A stretch of 64,000 nucleotides of DNA from Cyathus striatus (Eukaryota; Basidiomycota; Agaricomycetes; Agaricales; Nidulariaceae), in the NCBI GenBank assembly GCA_025738555.1, contig JAOVFP010000003.1, positions 620,001 through 684,000 on the forward strand, written 5' to 3'. The stretch's first letter is position 1; each line of letters opens with the position of its first letter. Below, one piece after another: positions 9,203-20,579 of the stretch. Under the pieces are notes generated by a model. That model was not told the origin of the DNA. It made no database searches and was given only the letters and a program-made list of their open reading frames with translations. The translations under genes and the position numbers were made by a program.

Positions 9203-11945
9203 GTGGTGTTAGCCAAAATTATCATAAAAATGTAGTGTTTTATGATTGCTGCAATCATAAATAATGATCACCTTCATGATTATGCATTTTGAGAGCTTAT
9301 CCACCTACTAATACTAAATCTAATGGTGATCATAAGTGATCATTGGCTATTTTGAAGTGAATATTACTACTGTAGGTCTATTGTAATATGGTGATCATAT
9401 GTGATCATTGGCTATTTTGAAGTGAATATTACTACTGTAGATCTATTGTAATATGATGATCATATGTGATCATTGGCTATTTTGAAGTGAATATTACTAC
9501 TGTAGATATATTGTAATATGGTGATCATATGTGATCATTGGCTATTTTGAAGTGAATATTACTACTGTAGATCTATTGCAATATGGTGATCATATGTGAT
9601 CATTAGCTATTTGAAGTGAATATTACTATATTGTAATGTGGTGATCATATGTGATCATTGACTTATTTTGAATTGAAAATTATTACTGTATAAACAATCA
9701 TTGTTACTAATTGGATATTGCTATTGTAGTTCATGTCACATTTGTCATGATCTTTCTGCATGTCACATATTTCCCGTGCTTCTAATAATTCTCGCGCTCC
9801 ATATCATTCCCGCGCTCTAGATAATTCTCGCGCACCGCGCTTGTCACGATTGTCACGCTTTTTACACGCGTCACGATCGTCACGCTATTACATGAGTCAC
9901 AATTGTCACGCTTTTCACACGCTTCATGGCCGTCACGCATTTATGGCTGTCACAAATGTGACATATTTCTAGTGTGTCACGATTGTCAAGCCTTTACATG
10001 TCACATTCATCAACACTAGTGTTGGCATAATTAGTTAATGGTGGTCATATTATACACTATTCAATCTATATATGAGTTCATCAAATATTGATGGGGTCCC
10101 AACAAGTGTGCAATGACAATTGTTCCCATACCTTTCATGATCTAGGAATAAGAGTATTGTGTGACACCACATTTAATTCTCAGTTCATTGCTTAGCAATG
10201 TAATTCAGTCTTTTACATTGACTAGTCATTGATTGATCTGTCAACTGTCAATCATTGACACACACTTTTTTGACAGACGAGGTCTGATCCTGCCAATATC
10301 ATTGTTGCACATGACTATAGAAAAATGATAGAATGAATACTAATACTAAAAGAGTGAGTAGAAGTGAAACTGATTGAGACACAATAAGACAGTTTTTATT
10401 AACTCCTCATTTCAATAAAACATAGAAAACTATCATGTAGTTATATAGAGTCAGCAGTTATGTGATTTGGTAATGTGTGTTGAAGATATTAGTATAATCA
10501 ATGGCTAATGCAAGAATCATAATCATCTATAGGCTGTAATGTGTAAGTTTAATGTAATGTGGAATCACATCTATTCACTATCTATTCATATGTGTTAAGC
10601 ATGCAAGGTTCTATATTCTTCTCTGTCTGGTTGGTACATGTTTCCATAATGTTCAATACCATTGTAATGACCCTAACCATTATGGTTATTATTTTGTCAT
10701 TTTATCACATCTACAGTCTTGATTGTAAAACATGGCATATTCCAAATATATCATACACTCTAAATAGGACTAAAACTCCAACTACATATACACTCTACAT
10801 CCTGTAATCTAGTTTCTTATTAATGATACACTCCCATAACATTATATTTGTCATATACTGTGTTACAACCTTCAATTCTACAAGTGCATATTCATTTACT
10901 CTGATTTTTAATAATTTGCTCTGTGGTTTCAGATACTTAATCTGCTTCTGTAATAATTTGGATGGTGATACAGACATACCAGAAACTGCACATGTGGCTG
11001 GCTTCCCTTGTTCAGAGTTAAGTTTTAGATACCACACAAACTCTCTTCTTAACTATGTTCTTGGCTCCACATATGTAAGAGACAATAATTATTACACATA
11101 TCTATTGCTGTTATACTTTGTGTCAGATAAACAAAGTTAAAATAATTTACATGACATTAGAGGCTAAAAATGTGATAGCTGTATGCATGAAAAATTGTGA
11201 CATGTTGGAAATATGTCACAAATGTGATGAGCATAAACACATGATAATTGTGACACATGCGAAATATGTCACACATGTGACAGGCTTAAATGCGTGACAA
11301 TCGTGACGCATGAAAAAAGTGTGATAATCGTGACGCATGTAAAAAGCGTGACAATCGTGACGCGCGGGAATAACGTGACAAGCACAGTGCGCGGGAATTA
11401 TTTAGAGTGCGGGAATGATGTGGAGCACGAGAATTATTTGAAGCGCAGGAAATATGTGACACATGGGAAGATCGTGACAAATGTGACATGAACTACAATA
11501 GCAATATCCAATTAGTAACAATGATTGTTTATACAGTTATGATTTTCAATTCAAAATAAGTCAATGATCACATATGATCACCACATTACAATATAGTAAT
11601 ATTCACTTCAAATAGCTAATGATCACATATGATCACCATATTGCAATAGATCTACAGTAGTAATATTCACTTCAAAATAGCCAATGATCACATATGATCA
11701 CCATATTACAATAGACCTACAGTAGTAATATTCACTTCAAATTAGCGAATGATCACATATGGTCACATTATAATATAGTAATATTCACTTCAAAATAGCC
11801 AATGATCACTTATGATCACCATTAGATTTAGTATTAATAGGTGGATAAGCTCTCAAAATGCATAATTATGAAGGTGATCATTATTTATGATTGTGGCAAT
11901 CATAAACCACTACATTTTTATGATCATTTTTGGCTGACACATATG
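9203..11945. mobile_element. Foldback element B, MULE-like, 9-bp TSD
   Basis: Element of 2,743 bp, from GTGGTGTTAGCC (9203) to GGCTGACACATATG (11945), in opposite orientation to A and D by its asymmetric ends. It is flanked by GGGGATGGA (9194-9202) and GGGGATGGG (11946-11954), a 9-bp duplication with one G/A difference. The arms are about 9203-10015 and 11150-11945. The outer module holds five copies of a 65-bp unit, TGGTGATCATATGTGATCAT plus spacer, at 9391, 9456, 9521, 9586 and (shortened) 9641. The inner module is a TGTCACG array (9735-10000). The core (10016-11150) is homologous to that of A but more diverged. No transposase ORF is present. Confidence 0.83.
10279..10300 (+). other. Diverged 18S rRNA 5'-end remnant in element B
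   Basis: GGTCTGATCCTGCCAATATC sits at the same place in the core as the 18S start in element A and keeps TGATCCTGCC. Immediately downstream, A and B share AGAAGTGAAACTGATTG (B near 10360, A near 6275), so the two cores are homologous. B alone would not be convincing as rRNA; its identity rests on alignment to A. Confidence 0.55.
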
Positions 11946-11954
11946 GGGGATGGG

Positions 11955-12440
11955 GATGGACATTTGTCCCTGTCACTTGCAAGACAGTGCAGGGGGACGA
12001 GGCATGGGGGAGAAGATGAGGCCTGCACTTGTCAGTTGTGAGATGGTGCAGGGGGAGGAGGCATGGGGGAGGAGATGAGGCCTGTGCTTGTCAGTTGCAA
12101 GATGGTGCAGGGGGAGGGGGTGGGGCAGTGGAGACAACACATGTGCTTGTCTTTTGCAAGATGGCACAGGGGGAGGAGGTGTGGGGGAGGAGACAACACC
12201 TGTGCTTGTCATTTGTGAGATGGCACAGGGGGAAGAACCATGGGGGAAAAGACAAGGCCTGTGCTCATCAGTTGTGAGACAGTGCAGGGGGATGAGGCAT
12301 GGAGGAGGAGACAATGCTTGCACTCGTCAGTTGTGAGATGGCACAGGGGGAGGAGGCATGGGGGAAAAGACAAGGCCTGCACTCGTCAGTTGCAAGACAG
12401 TGCAGGGGGAGGAGGTGGGGCAGTGGAGACAATGCATGCG
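11955..12440. repeat. 59-bp tandem minisatellite
   Basis: About eight copies of a 59-bp unit, approximately TTGTCAGTTGCAAGATGGTG followed by a CAGGGGGAGGAGGCATGGGG-type half and a GGAGAC/AGGCCTG tail. This is the continuation of the array at 8405-9193, on the far side of element B. Overlapping ORFs in several frames are artefacts of the repeat. Confidence 0.78.
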
Positions 12441-13501
12441 CTGATATGCAGGCTATATTGTAAACGTACCCTTTATAAATTCACGTTCTTAATTAAAATA
12501 AGAACTTCGGACCGAGTGTGTTAGAGTAGGGACACGAAAGGAGGAACCGAGTTCCCGGGTTGTCTCCTAAAAAACTAAACAAGGGATTAAAATGAAAACA
12601 TATAAAAAGTGCAATACTCTGCCTTGGTCTTGAGCTTACAGCCTTAACAAATACCTACTTTTTCATTTTCTATTTTACATTACAATACACAGCCTGGAAT
12701 GTGCTATTTCCCAACTAAAATAGATGAACCAAAGAAACTTATGGAAACACTAGAATAAAAGCACACATGACTTACAGAACCCTAGAACTCGATTTGAAAG
12801 GTACAGACACAGTGACCAAAATACTTGATGATGATGGCATGTGTAGAAAGGGATGAGAGCAATGTAGTGATGGCGTGTTGACAAAGAAAGCGAAGACACA
12901 TCACACATCACTGCCACAGTTTCCGAATTAGGAAGGTGCTTATGGAAGCACGCATGCGCTGTCGCAATAGTGCAATAGATAAGGAATGTGGTAGCGCCGT
13001 ATGATTGGCTGCACACAGATGGGCTGGTGCTCCGTGCTGACTCACTCCGGACCTAGAACTAAGCTACCATAAGGGTAGAAAAGTACCATAGATAGGGAAC
13101 TGTAAAATAAGTGTGGAGTAATTGTATATAGATGAGTGAGGAGGGAAAGAAACAGTAAGAACTGCCAGGCATTCTTACGTCCCACAGATAGGGTTGTTCA
13201 GATGAGATACAGATGAGATTTAGAAATAGTTACAAGATGTTTAGACACTAAGAACTATGTACTGAGTTTGCTGAATTGAAACTGAATACTTTGACTTTGA
13301 ACACTTTGACACGTACCAAAAATAAACCGAGTTTACTTGTTCTAATTTTAACATGTTCTAAATTTGGAATAGACATAATTATGCCCCTTGAACTTACTGA
13401 AATCACACCTCAGGATTTAAGTATTATTATTGTATTAAGGATTTCTATTCTAAGTACTTAAGAATTACTTAAACTTGTAACATGACTCAACAGCACTTGT
13501 T
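12441..13501. other. Non-coding block, possible solo LTR
   Basis: About 1 kb without a convincing ORF and with more CpG than the flanking repeats. It begins near TGATATGCAGGCTATATTG and ends just before repeat E. Polymerase II-like signals (TATATAAAAAG at about 12600, AATAAAACCG at about 13320) would fit a solo LTR, but no TG...CA ends with a target duplication were found. Confidence 0.25.
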
Positions 13502-14035
13502 ACCTCAGACAGGACTGAATCGGGGCGGGGTAAATATGGTACAAACAGATTTTCTTAACAATTAGAATGTGTATCAAAATCAGCTCCTTGAACAGATTCA
13601 TGTTCATATTTAGAAAATAATGATGGATTGGTTCTAAACCCATATCGCGCTTCCATATTGAGAAAATGACAATAGAACAAAGGTAGAATCTGTGTGAAAA
13701 ATTGGTTGTTAATGCAGATTCTTGCACAAATCCTGAATTGGGACGCACATTTGTTCACTGATCCTATCTAAACACAGATTCTGGCTATGTTCAGCGCCCC
13801 TATCTTATCACACATTCAGAATTTGTCCTGGTAACAGAGTCTGGATTGGTTCGTTCATCAGATCCACTTGCCAATTCTAAATGTAATCAAAAATATGTTG
13901 TCCTACCCTATGTATGTGCAGATTGTAAATATGGTAACATATCATATTGATTGTCCCACTCACAGGGCCACTCACAGGCCACTCACACCCGCTCATAACC
14001 CACTCAACTCCCCACTCCATCCCCACTCAACTACA
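13502..14035 (-). repeat. Dispersed repeat E, copy 1
   Basis: About 535 bp, nearly identical to 34910-35441 in inverted orientation. One end is TGTCTGAGGT, the other a short GAGTGGGG/GAGCGGG tandem tract (13955-14030). The body is full of AATCTG/CAGATT motifs. The 82-codon ORF present in both copies has no recognisable domain and lies across these motifs, so I do not call a gene. Confidence 0.8.
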
Positions 14036-14189
14036 TATATACAATTTCCCGCACCGTAAATATGTCCATATTTGCAAAGACATAGAAAATGAAAATTTGA
14101 AACTCTACTCAAGCTCCTGTGCCATGAACGACCCTGGCTTCTTTCCTCTTCATTACAGATCCTCCTTCAGCTGCAGATGTGACCAGTGT

Positions 14190-14733
14190 TCAGCGACTTT
14201 TTCGGAAATTTCGCATTTTGATCTTGATAATATCAAGAATGAGCCAATTGCTGTCATATTTGCGAATATCAGGATATCGACCTGCAGCCTTCAGAAGCGG
14301 TCGTTAGATAATGTCACAATAATTTGTGGAAAGATGTACCTTCTCACATACAATGTCAAGTTTACTGCTTTCCTGAGCAGCGTAAGTAATTCCGAAATCC
14401 AACTCCTCGTGGGCTAATTGAATAATATAGTTCTGCATGTCACAATGGTAAGAAAATAAATATTGCTCTGAAATAAATTATCACCTCTATATCGCTAAGC
14501 CGCTCCTGGCTGCATTCCACATGGTCAACTATTTTATAATTTTTTCCTGCCTCACCCCGGGGTTTAGGAATAAGTACTCCAGAGCTTGTTGACGGTTCAG
14601 TGTCCTCTTCTTGGGGAAAGCAAGTCCTAAGAGTGCATGGAGGTGAGCTCAGAATACGTTCCGGCGAAAATCGTGAGCATATAGTCAATGGAGAAAAATG
14701 GCGCAAAACACGGTAGTTTCTAGTGGCAGGCAT
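14190..14733 (-). CDS. LIPKPxGE-family protein, copy 1
   Basis: Small intron-containing gene. ATG at 14731-14733 (MPATRNYRVLRHFSP). Exon 1 ends SQERLSDIE just before GTGATAATT. Exon 2 contains LLTLLRKAVNLTLYVRR. The last exon reads GRYPDIRKYDSNWLILDII and ends RNFRKSR at a TGA (14190-14192). The hallmark is GVLIPKPRGEAGK. This block plus a C-terminal 'FP-x-YE-x-W-x-DLL'-like segment defines an uncharacterised multicopy Agaricomycete family that I recognise but whose function is unknown. The related gene at 24374-24938 supports the model. It looks intact, though exon joints are by eye. Confidence 0.6.
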
Positions 14734-15251
14734 TTTTAACGTACACATCGTGATATAGATGTGTACTTATAGTCTGAGAAACAAAAAAGAAGATAATTAA
14801 CAAGGAAGGAAACATGTAGAATTCAGAACAATATCGCCTCACCAAATAAGAATAGATGGGTTGGTATGGAGAATGAGACAATAGAGTTCTGGAGGTACTA
14901 TTCGGTCGAGGACTGAACAATAAAGTATGTTAAATGCAGTAATACACCGACACTATAGGCTACTAGAATTTGACGTTGCCTCATAATTTGACGTTGCCAG
15001 TGATTATCTTGCGGCAACGCCGGGCAACGTCACAGAAGCATGAGGGGCGTGCTAGTGTAGCTGTGATCAAAGTCGAAGGGTGAGGTATATGGTGTAGAAG
15101 TAGAACAACGGTGTGGGGTGCGAGTGGGAGAGACAGGCCATGGCTAAGCGCTGAGGTGGATGTGATGTGGTCATGTAAGATGGGGGTGGTGCAAAACCGT
15201 GAGGTGGTGGTGCTGCGAGACGGCGTAGTGTTGCTGGTGGTGATACATTAT
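14734..15251. other. Intergenic, 5' of the LIPKPxGE gene
   Basis: CpG-containing spacer. It includes a duplicated TTTGACGTTGCC pair (about 14967-15000) and GCAACG motifs nearby. I see no gene. Confidence 0.4.
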
Positions 15252-16343
15252 AGGGCTGTACACTGTCGCTGTATGATACGGTTATACGGTAGCCGTATAT
15301 ACGGACCCGTAACCATCCCGTCGAGGCTTTAGAGACTTCTTCATATGGTACGGCTGCAAAACCGAGTCCTATTCTGGAATGGGCTGTAGATGAACCCGAG
15401 TGTGTGATATTTATATTGGATGGAGAAATGCGCGCCAGTCACTTTCCATAACGAAGTATTGAGAAGTTGAACCATATAACCGTATATAACTGTAATATGG
15501 CCGTATTCATACGGTTTGTTTACGATCAAAACCGTACCGTAGAAGCAAATTCCTCTTCCTCCTTTGTCCCAGACATCGGTGAAGCTACAAGAGATACCGT
15601 CGGAGTAAGGACTGGCGACGGCAACAATGATCTCCCTTCAAGCTGACGTTCTATCTCAGCCTCAACAAGTTGCAATACGTTGCTGGACGCTGGTGGGCGT
15701 ACCTGTGTGACGACAGAATCGTGAGATGATGACTTAGAGTGTGGGGGTGGTGACAATGGCGCATGCGACGTATCCATTTCAAAAACGACAGTCTGAGGTG
15801 GGACCACTGCGAAAGCGATAGGAGAATCAAGAAGTGGTCAACGAGCTTCTGGGATATTGGGGAATAAGTCTACTGGCATAGTGATTAATGGAGAAATGAG
15901 AGGTAGGTCGGCTAATCCGTCAGGTGAGTCGACTTCCGGTGAAAGAGGACTTCGACCACAACCACTGGCATCGAGGTTAACATTATATCTGTAAAATGCG
16001 GTAAAATTGCCTTACCTACTAGCAGTGGTGAGGTAAGTAATAAGAAGTTGTGGCCCCTGTACCGAAGATGCTGTAGTGGGTTGCGTATCGGTCTATAAGC
16101 AAGACCATCAGCAACTGAACACCTCTAACTTATTTCGGACTTACCTGTCCATAAGCAGAAGGAGGTGAGTAATCTGAGGCACTTGAAGGCGACATCGATA
16201 TTGTGGCGGATGGAGATGGCAGCGATTTGCGAACAAAATTTTTGAAATAAGACCTGTATACTGTATAAATCCGTCCCATATCCGTAATATGGACCGTACC
16301 GTTTTTTCGAGCTTAAAAAAATCTTACGGTATGGTGTACAGCC
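15252..16343. mobile_element. TIR-bounded element with ATACGG subterminal repeats (hAT-like?)
   Basis: Begins GGGCTGTACAC (about 15253) and ends GTGTACAGCCC (16343), an 11-bp perfect terminal inverted repeat. Subterminal regions on both sides are crowded with CCGTA/TACGG palindromic motifs (15275-15310, 15480-15540, 16270-16330). The size of about 1.09 kb and the GGGCTGTAC-type end resemble non-autonomous hAT elements, but I could not find a convincing 8-bp duplication. The interior contains exon-like coding sequence, listed separately. Confidence 0.5.
15541..16230 (-). CDS. Ser/Pro-rich gene fragment inside the TIR element
   Basis: Minus-strand exons with good splice sites. An upstream exon ends SASDYSPPSAYGQ before GTAAGT (about 16145). 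A middle exon reads TDTQPTTASSVQGPQLLITY (about 16010-16085). A longer last exon reads NVNLDASGCGRSPLSPEVD through DTSHAPLSPPPHSKSSSHDS to EEEEFASTVRF (15526-15985). A TGA at about 15838 lies in the last exon. No start or known domain is recognisable; composition suggests a disordered protein. Its position between the TIRs suggests a captured host fragment, but an independent gene invaded at both edges cannot be excluded. Confidence 0.4.
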
Positions 16344-16379
16344 CAGATAAGGTAACGAGGCCAGTGATGATGAGAGGCG

Positions 16380-17120
16380 GGAGAAGGGGACACTGTGGTC
16401 GTAGAAGACAGCCATCGTGATGCAGACACAGGGAAGGGGGCGGTCATAGCAAGACGAAATGGGGAGAAGGCGACGGCATGGAGTTGTCCGGACAAGGCAG
16501 TGGTGGGAGGAGGTGGGAGAAGGGGACCGCAGGGGAGGGGCGGACAGGGCCTACGATGCGCAGACGAGACGTGACGTAGCAGGCGGCGTTGACTCGAGCT
16601 AGGGGAAGGGGCTGACCTGGCTCCGATGTATGCGCGTGGCATCAGTATCACATGGCAGAATGGAACGTTGAGGTGGGGGGGCGTTGAGGTAGGGGTCGGT
16701 GAGGAGGCGGTGGTGGTGGCAGAAAGGAACACATTGAGGTGGGGGACGTTGAGGGTAGGGGACGCGTGGTAGAGGATGCGTGCTCGTTGAGATGGGAGGC
16801 GTTGAGGTAGGGGACGGGTCAGCGAGGAGGCGGTGATGGTGACAGCAGAAGGAAGCGAGTTGAGGAGGGGGATGTTGAGGTAAGGGTCGAGTTGGCGAGG
16901 AGGAGAGATGCGGCACTGGGTCGCTGAGATGTAGGTCGAGGACTGGGGGAGCAAGAAGAGTCGTGAGCGGGGCGGCGTTGTGGAGGCGTCGGTGTAGGTG
17001 TAGCCGTCTACGCTGTGGGGCGGTGTTTGGGGGGGGGGAGTAGATCGTGGGTGGGGGAACGTCATCGTTGTTGGTCGTTGGTTAGTCGTGGGGGGGGGAA
17101 GTAGGCCAAGTGTTGTCACC
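16380..17120. repeat. Degenerate G-rich minisatellite
   Basis: Degenerate tandem repeat of CGTTGAGGTAGGGGACG-type units with GGCGAGGAGGCGGTG spacers. A 268-codon Pro/Ser/Thr-rich minus-strand ORF lies across it and is a consequence of the repeat. No splice-consistent gene or domain was found. Confidence 0.6.
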
Positions 17121-17305
17121 GATTTGGAGAGTAGGTGGGGTAGTGGCAGGTATCCGTTCGAAATAAGCTTTCAAATGCTTCTCAAGTCCCACATCGTCTT
17201 GCTCGTCTACTGAATTGTACTGGGCATTCAGAGATCTAAAATTGAGGTAGATTCTTGTTATTTCAGGTGGTTTTCTCGAAATAATGTTTGCAGGTGATCT
17301 TTAAA

Positions 17306-17764
17306 CATGGCAATAGAACCAACCTTCATCAGCTATAAGAAGCAGGCCGAGTTTTATAATGTGAATACCTTTCTCTTCAGTTTCTTGTTTTCTAGACACC
17401 AAGATCACATTAGGTAGGTGACCGGGTTATGGTGCGCTGGGGTGGCCCGGGGGAGCATTGGAGAGCGGCTAGGCTGTTGGGCATTTATCATCAAGGAGAG
17501 GAAAATGATGAGAGGAGGGCAAAAGGGCTTGAAATTACAGAAGTCGAAGTAAGTCTCGTGTCAATGCAAACCAATTAACACTGACCCATCCTCATAATAG
17601 ACAGTCCACTTCTATGTGTGCACTGGAAAGACACCAAGAAGTTGTAGGATGGTGGGCTGGTACGATATACGTTACCCGTAAGTATCTGTAACTATTGTGT
17701 TTTTTCTATCTACCATATCATTAGTGCTCGAAAGCGGAAATTGAATGGAATACATAGTACATAG
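17306..17764 (+). CDS. Small hypothetical protein with chromo-barrel/tudor-like exon
   Basis: Plus-strand exons with clean introns. One exon reads GDRVMVRWGGPGEHWRAARL and ends EITEVE before GTAAGT. The next (from about 17602) reads TVHFYVCTGKTPRSCRMVGW through DIRYP before GTAAGT. A short last exon is basic (ARKRKLNGIHST) and stops at 17762-17764. The spacing of small beta-strand-like, aromatic-rich segments resembles chromo-barrel or tudor-like folds, which is only an impression. The start at 17306 (MAIEPTFISYKKQAEFYN) is uncertain. Confidence 0.35.
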
Positions 17765-18100
17765 CTGAAAAGTTGTAATGTTGTAGTGATTAATAATATT
17801 TTGGAAGAGACTGGAATGAGAACGCAAGGAGAATGTACAGTTAGTAAGGGTTAGGAAATATGCTGTATCATAAAGGAGAAGGGAAAGTATGCGTAGCCTG
17901 TTGTCGTTATATAATGTAGCTCGGGATGCCATACCGAGGGTAGGGCACCAGGAGGGGGTAAACGGAGGCATCCCTGGGGGAGCGCGCACCGTGAGGTAGT
18001 TGTCTTGGGGCCTGGAAGCCGTATGGGTGTTTGACATGTCAAATCTCTCGTATAACGCCCAGCGTTTGTCGGAGACGTTCTGTAGCATTTGACGAGCGAA

Positions 18101-19622
18101 TTACAATGCAAAGGCCACAACGTTTGCCAAGTATTCGTACCCTACAATGTAAATAAATAGTAGACAAAAGATAGCAATCCTGCCGGCCACTTCAATTACT
18201 GCTGGCATTCTTCGCTGAAATATTTGCATATGAGATGTCTGTTCAGAAGTAGGGCACGGATGATTTTTCGGGAAGGTACTGGTGGGTGAATTTCTGGTAC
18301 CTGACATCCATACTTTTATTTCGATGGCGTCCCTATCCGATGTCCCAGTCGCAATCACACAATGCTCGTCAGAACTGAATGCCTGTAACTGTGATTAGAG
18401 TTGCTCGTGTACTAGGCACATTGAACGAACCTCAGTGATTTGGACTAGTGTACCAACTAACAACAGAATAGTTAATGTGACATCAGCTGCATACATATAC
18501 CATAATAACTTACCATAGCCACGGGGTAATAATGCGATTAATGTTCCCAAACACTGATCATATATGCGTACTACTCCATCATCACTGCCGACAACAACCA
18601 GTTCACCTTCAAATGCCGTTGAGACAACAAGAGGTACATTTGAGCGAATGGCATGTTTTAGTGATCGAAGCGGCTGTACCGGAGGTATAGCATAAATGTC
18701 GACACCATCTCTAAGATTTGAAACAATTAAAGTATCGTTGTCAGCACTAACAATTGCATGACCACTTAAGAAATGGTACTGGGTGAGTTAATGTAACTGT
18801 GATGGCAAAAGACTAACATTCTGGTGTGTATCTCATGGATCCATCGCATCTTCCAAGGTGACATTTGATAGCAGAAACTGGTACCGCATGATTTAACACT
18901 TTTACAAACGGAGGGACAATATGACGTACATTTCACGGGATTCCAAATAACAGAGAACTAGTTCTGTTCCATTCTCAATAAATGCGACATTTCTAGCCGT
19001 GTGAGGAAGAGGAGTTGTCTCCACATACAACGTGGCCTGACCTAAAGAGATTAAGTGGGAAATACGTAGGATTTTGAAGATGAATTGCTTACCTGGAAAA
19101 TTTAAGTTCCAAACCTTGAGGTAACCTTCTCCAAGTGAAGCAAGTCGACTATGGAACGGGTCAAACTTCAAGTCCTCCAAGGAGCCATCATGCGCAGAGA
19201 TTGCCAACACTTGTTCATAACTATCACCAAAGGTATCTTCCTGATATCCTCGTATGACACCACTTCCAGTTCCAAAATATAACACTGTGGTACCAGTTTC
19301 AGGGAACGAGGCCCAGCAGATCGTAGTAACTTCCCCAATCATGGATGCTTCCCAAAGGCTTTCACCAGTATCCAGGTCCCATATTACTACAAGTCCGTCA
19401 TCACCTGGAAGGGTATTTTATTCATTCGTATAATGCTCAATCTATAGTACGAAATTGCACTTACCACCACTAGCCAATTTTGTACCATCCGGGCTTATCT
19501 TCAATGTGTTGATCACCTTCGAATGGCGAGTGAACGTATATTCCAAGTCAAACTGCGAAAATTAATTCCTCAAAGCAAACACAAAATTTATAAGTACGCA
19601 CAGTGAGAGTATCTGGCTTCAT
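18101..19622 (-). CDS. WD40-repeat protein with C-terminal membrane segment
   Basis: Intact-looking multi-exon gene. ATG at 19620-19622 (MKPDTLT). Exons at 19602-19622, 19465-19552, 19093-19404 and 18930-19041, then further exons to the TAA at 18101-18103. WD repeats are visible: HSKVINTLKISPDGTKLASG/GDDGLVVIWDLDTG, then LAISAHDGSLEDLKFDP with LKVWNL, then VVVGSDDGVVRIYD. A conserved linker of the family (PWKMRW ... SNLRDGVDIYAIPP) is present. The last exon adds VWMSG, a low-complexity stretch and a hydrophobic helix (IAIFCLLFIYIVGYEYLANV), so the product may be membrane anchored. This is a multicopy Agaricomycete WD40 family of unknown role; a paralog lies at 28944-30557 on the other strand. 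All introns have GT/AG ends. Confidence 0.75.
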
Positions 19623-20579
19623 GAGGAGGGCGGTGTGATGGAACCACACCTCATAGCAATAGTATAAGTATCAAGATGTGTATCATACCTATTGTATTGT
19701 TTTGATACCTCATTTCCTCACTCATTTTCCTACTCAGCGAAAGTAGAGCATGCTTAATCTAGCTAGTCTAATGGAATTGTGAGTCATGTAGATAAAAGAA
19801 AGATAGAGGACGACTCGGTGAACAAATTATTGTTCAACACCATCTGAATCTCTTATGGAGACCGACTGGCGCTTGTTCAGCGGATTGGTAGTAAAAACAA
19901 TAGCAGTTTGACAGTGGAGTCCATCCCGTTGCTGAACGCCACTGTGTTTCATAACACATCATTTTACGGATCGGACCTAGGGACTACCAGACCGACGCCC
20001 CCTCAATATCGAAGGCCGCTAATACATATTATCATTGCCATGATTCATCAACCTTTTGTGAATTGTGGAGAGGCTAAAGTTAATTGTGATTTGCGAATGA
20101 ATTCTATACGCCCATTCGAAAACAAACGGTCAGCTTGTATAAATTAATTACTAATTCATTCAATGCCGAAGCATATCAACATTACCGTTCCCCAATCTTC
20201 ACTGTGCATATATTTCCTCCTCAGTCTTAAGCTATAATCTTCAACTCATTTCGACAAATGGCAAATATCCGAAACATTGTTAGACCTCTCAGCTGCAACC
20301 TGGTATGTGGTAATAGAAACTTACCAGGCTATGTTCTTCGATATCTAACCAAATAACTCAGGAGTATTCTTCTGTTGCGCGGGCGATCAGAAGGACCCTT
20401 GTCAAAGGCATCAGTGTAAAGGGCGGTAGTTACAAATGCGGTACTCAAAAGCTTGACAGCCCCTTGTGAAGTAAGGGCATTCGAAAACGTCGAAAAGTGG
20501 TATGCTTAAGCAAATAGACACTTGAACAATTCATGTCTAACTTTTCAACTTCTAGATTACCGTCGAGAAGCAGTGTAAT
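19623..20579. other. Intergenic between the WD40 and F-box genes
   Basis: About 950 bp of CpG-containing sequence with no ORF I can support. It contains the divergent upstream regions of the WD40 gene (minus) and the F-box pseudogene (plus). Confidence 0.4.

Noticed and set aside
8390..9258. Long Pro/Leu/Ser- or Gly-rich ORFs in G-rich arrays (also 11841-12524, 16313-17119, 36878-37235)
   Set aside because: The frames follow the minisatellite period and occur on both strands; no splice-consistent structure or family resemblance.
13500..13758. ORF MRPNSGFVQESALTTNFSHR and its copy at 35191-35562 as a conserved gene
   Set aside because: The two copies are the same dispersed repeat E at DNA level. 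The frame has no domain, and identity is equal in non-coding parts.
15252..16343. A clear 8-bp hAT target duplication at the TIR element
   Set aside because: Flanks GATACATT and GATAAGGT agree in only five of eight positions, so I do not claim a duplication.
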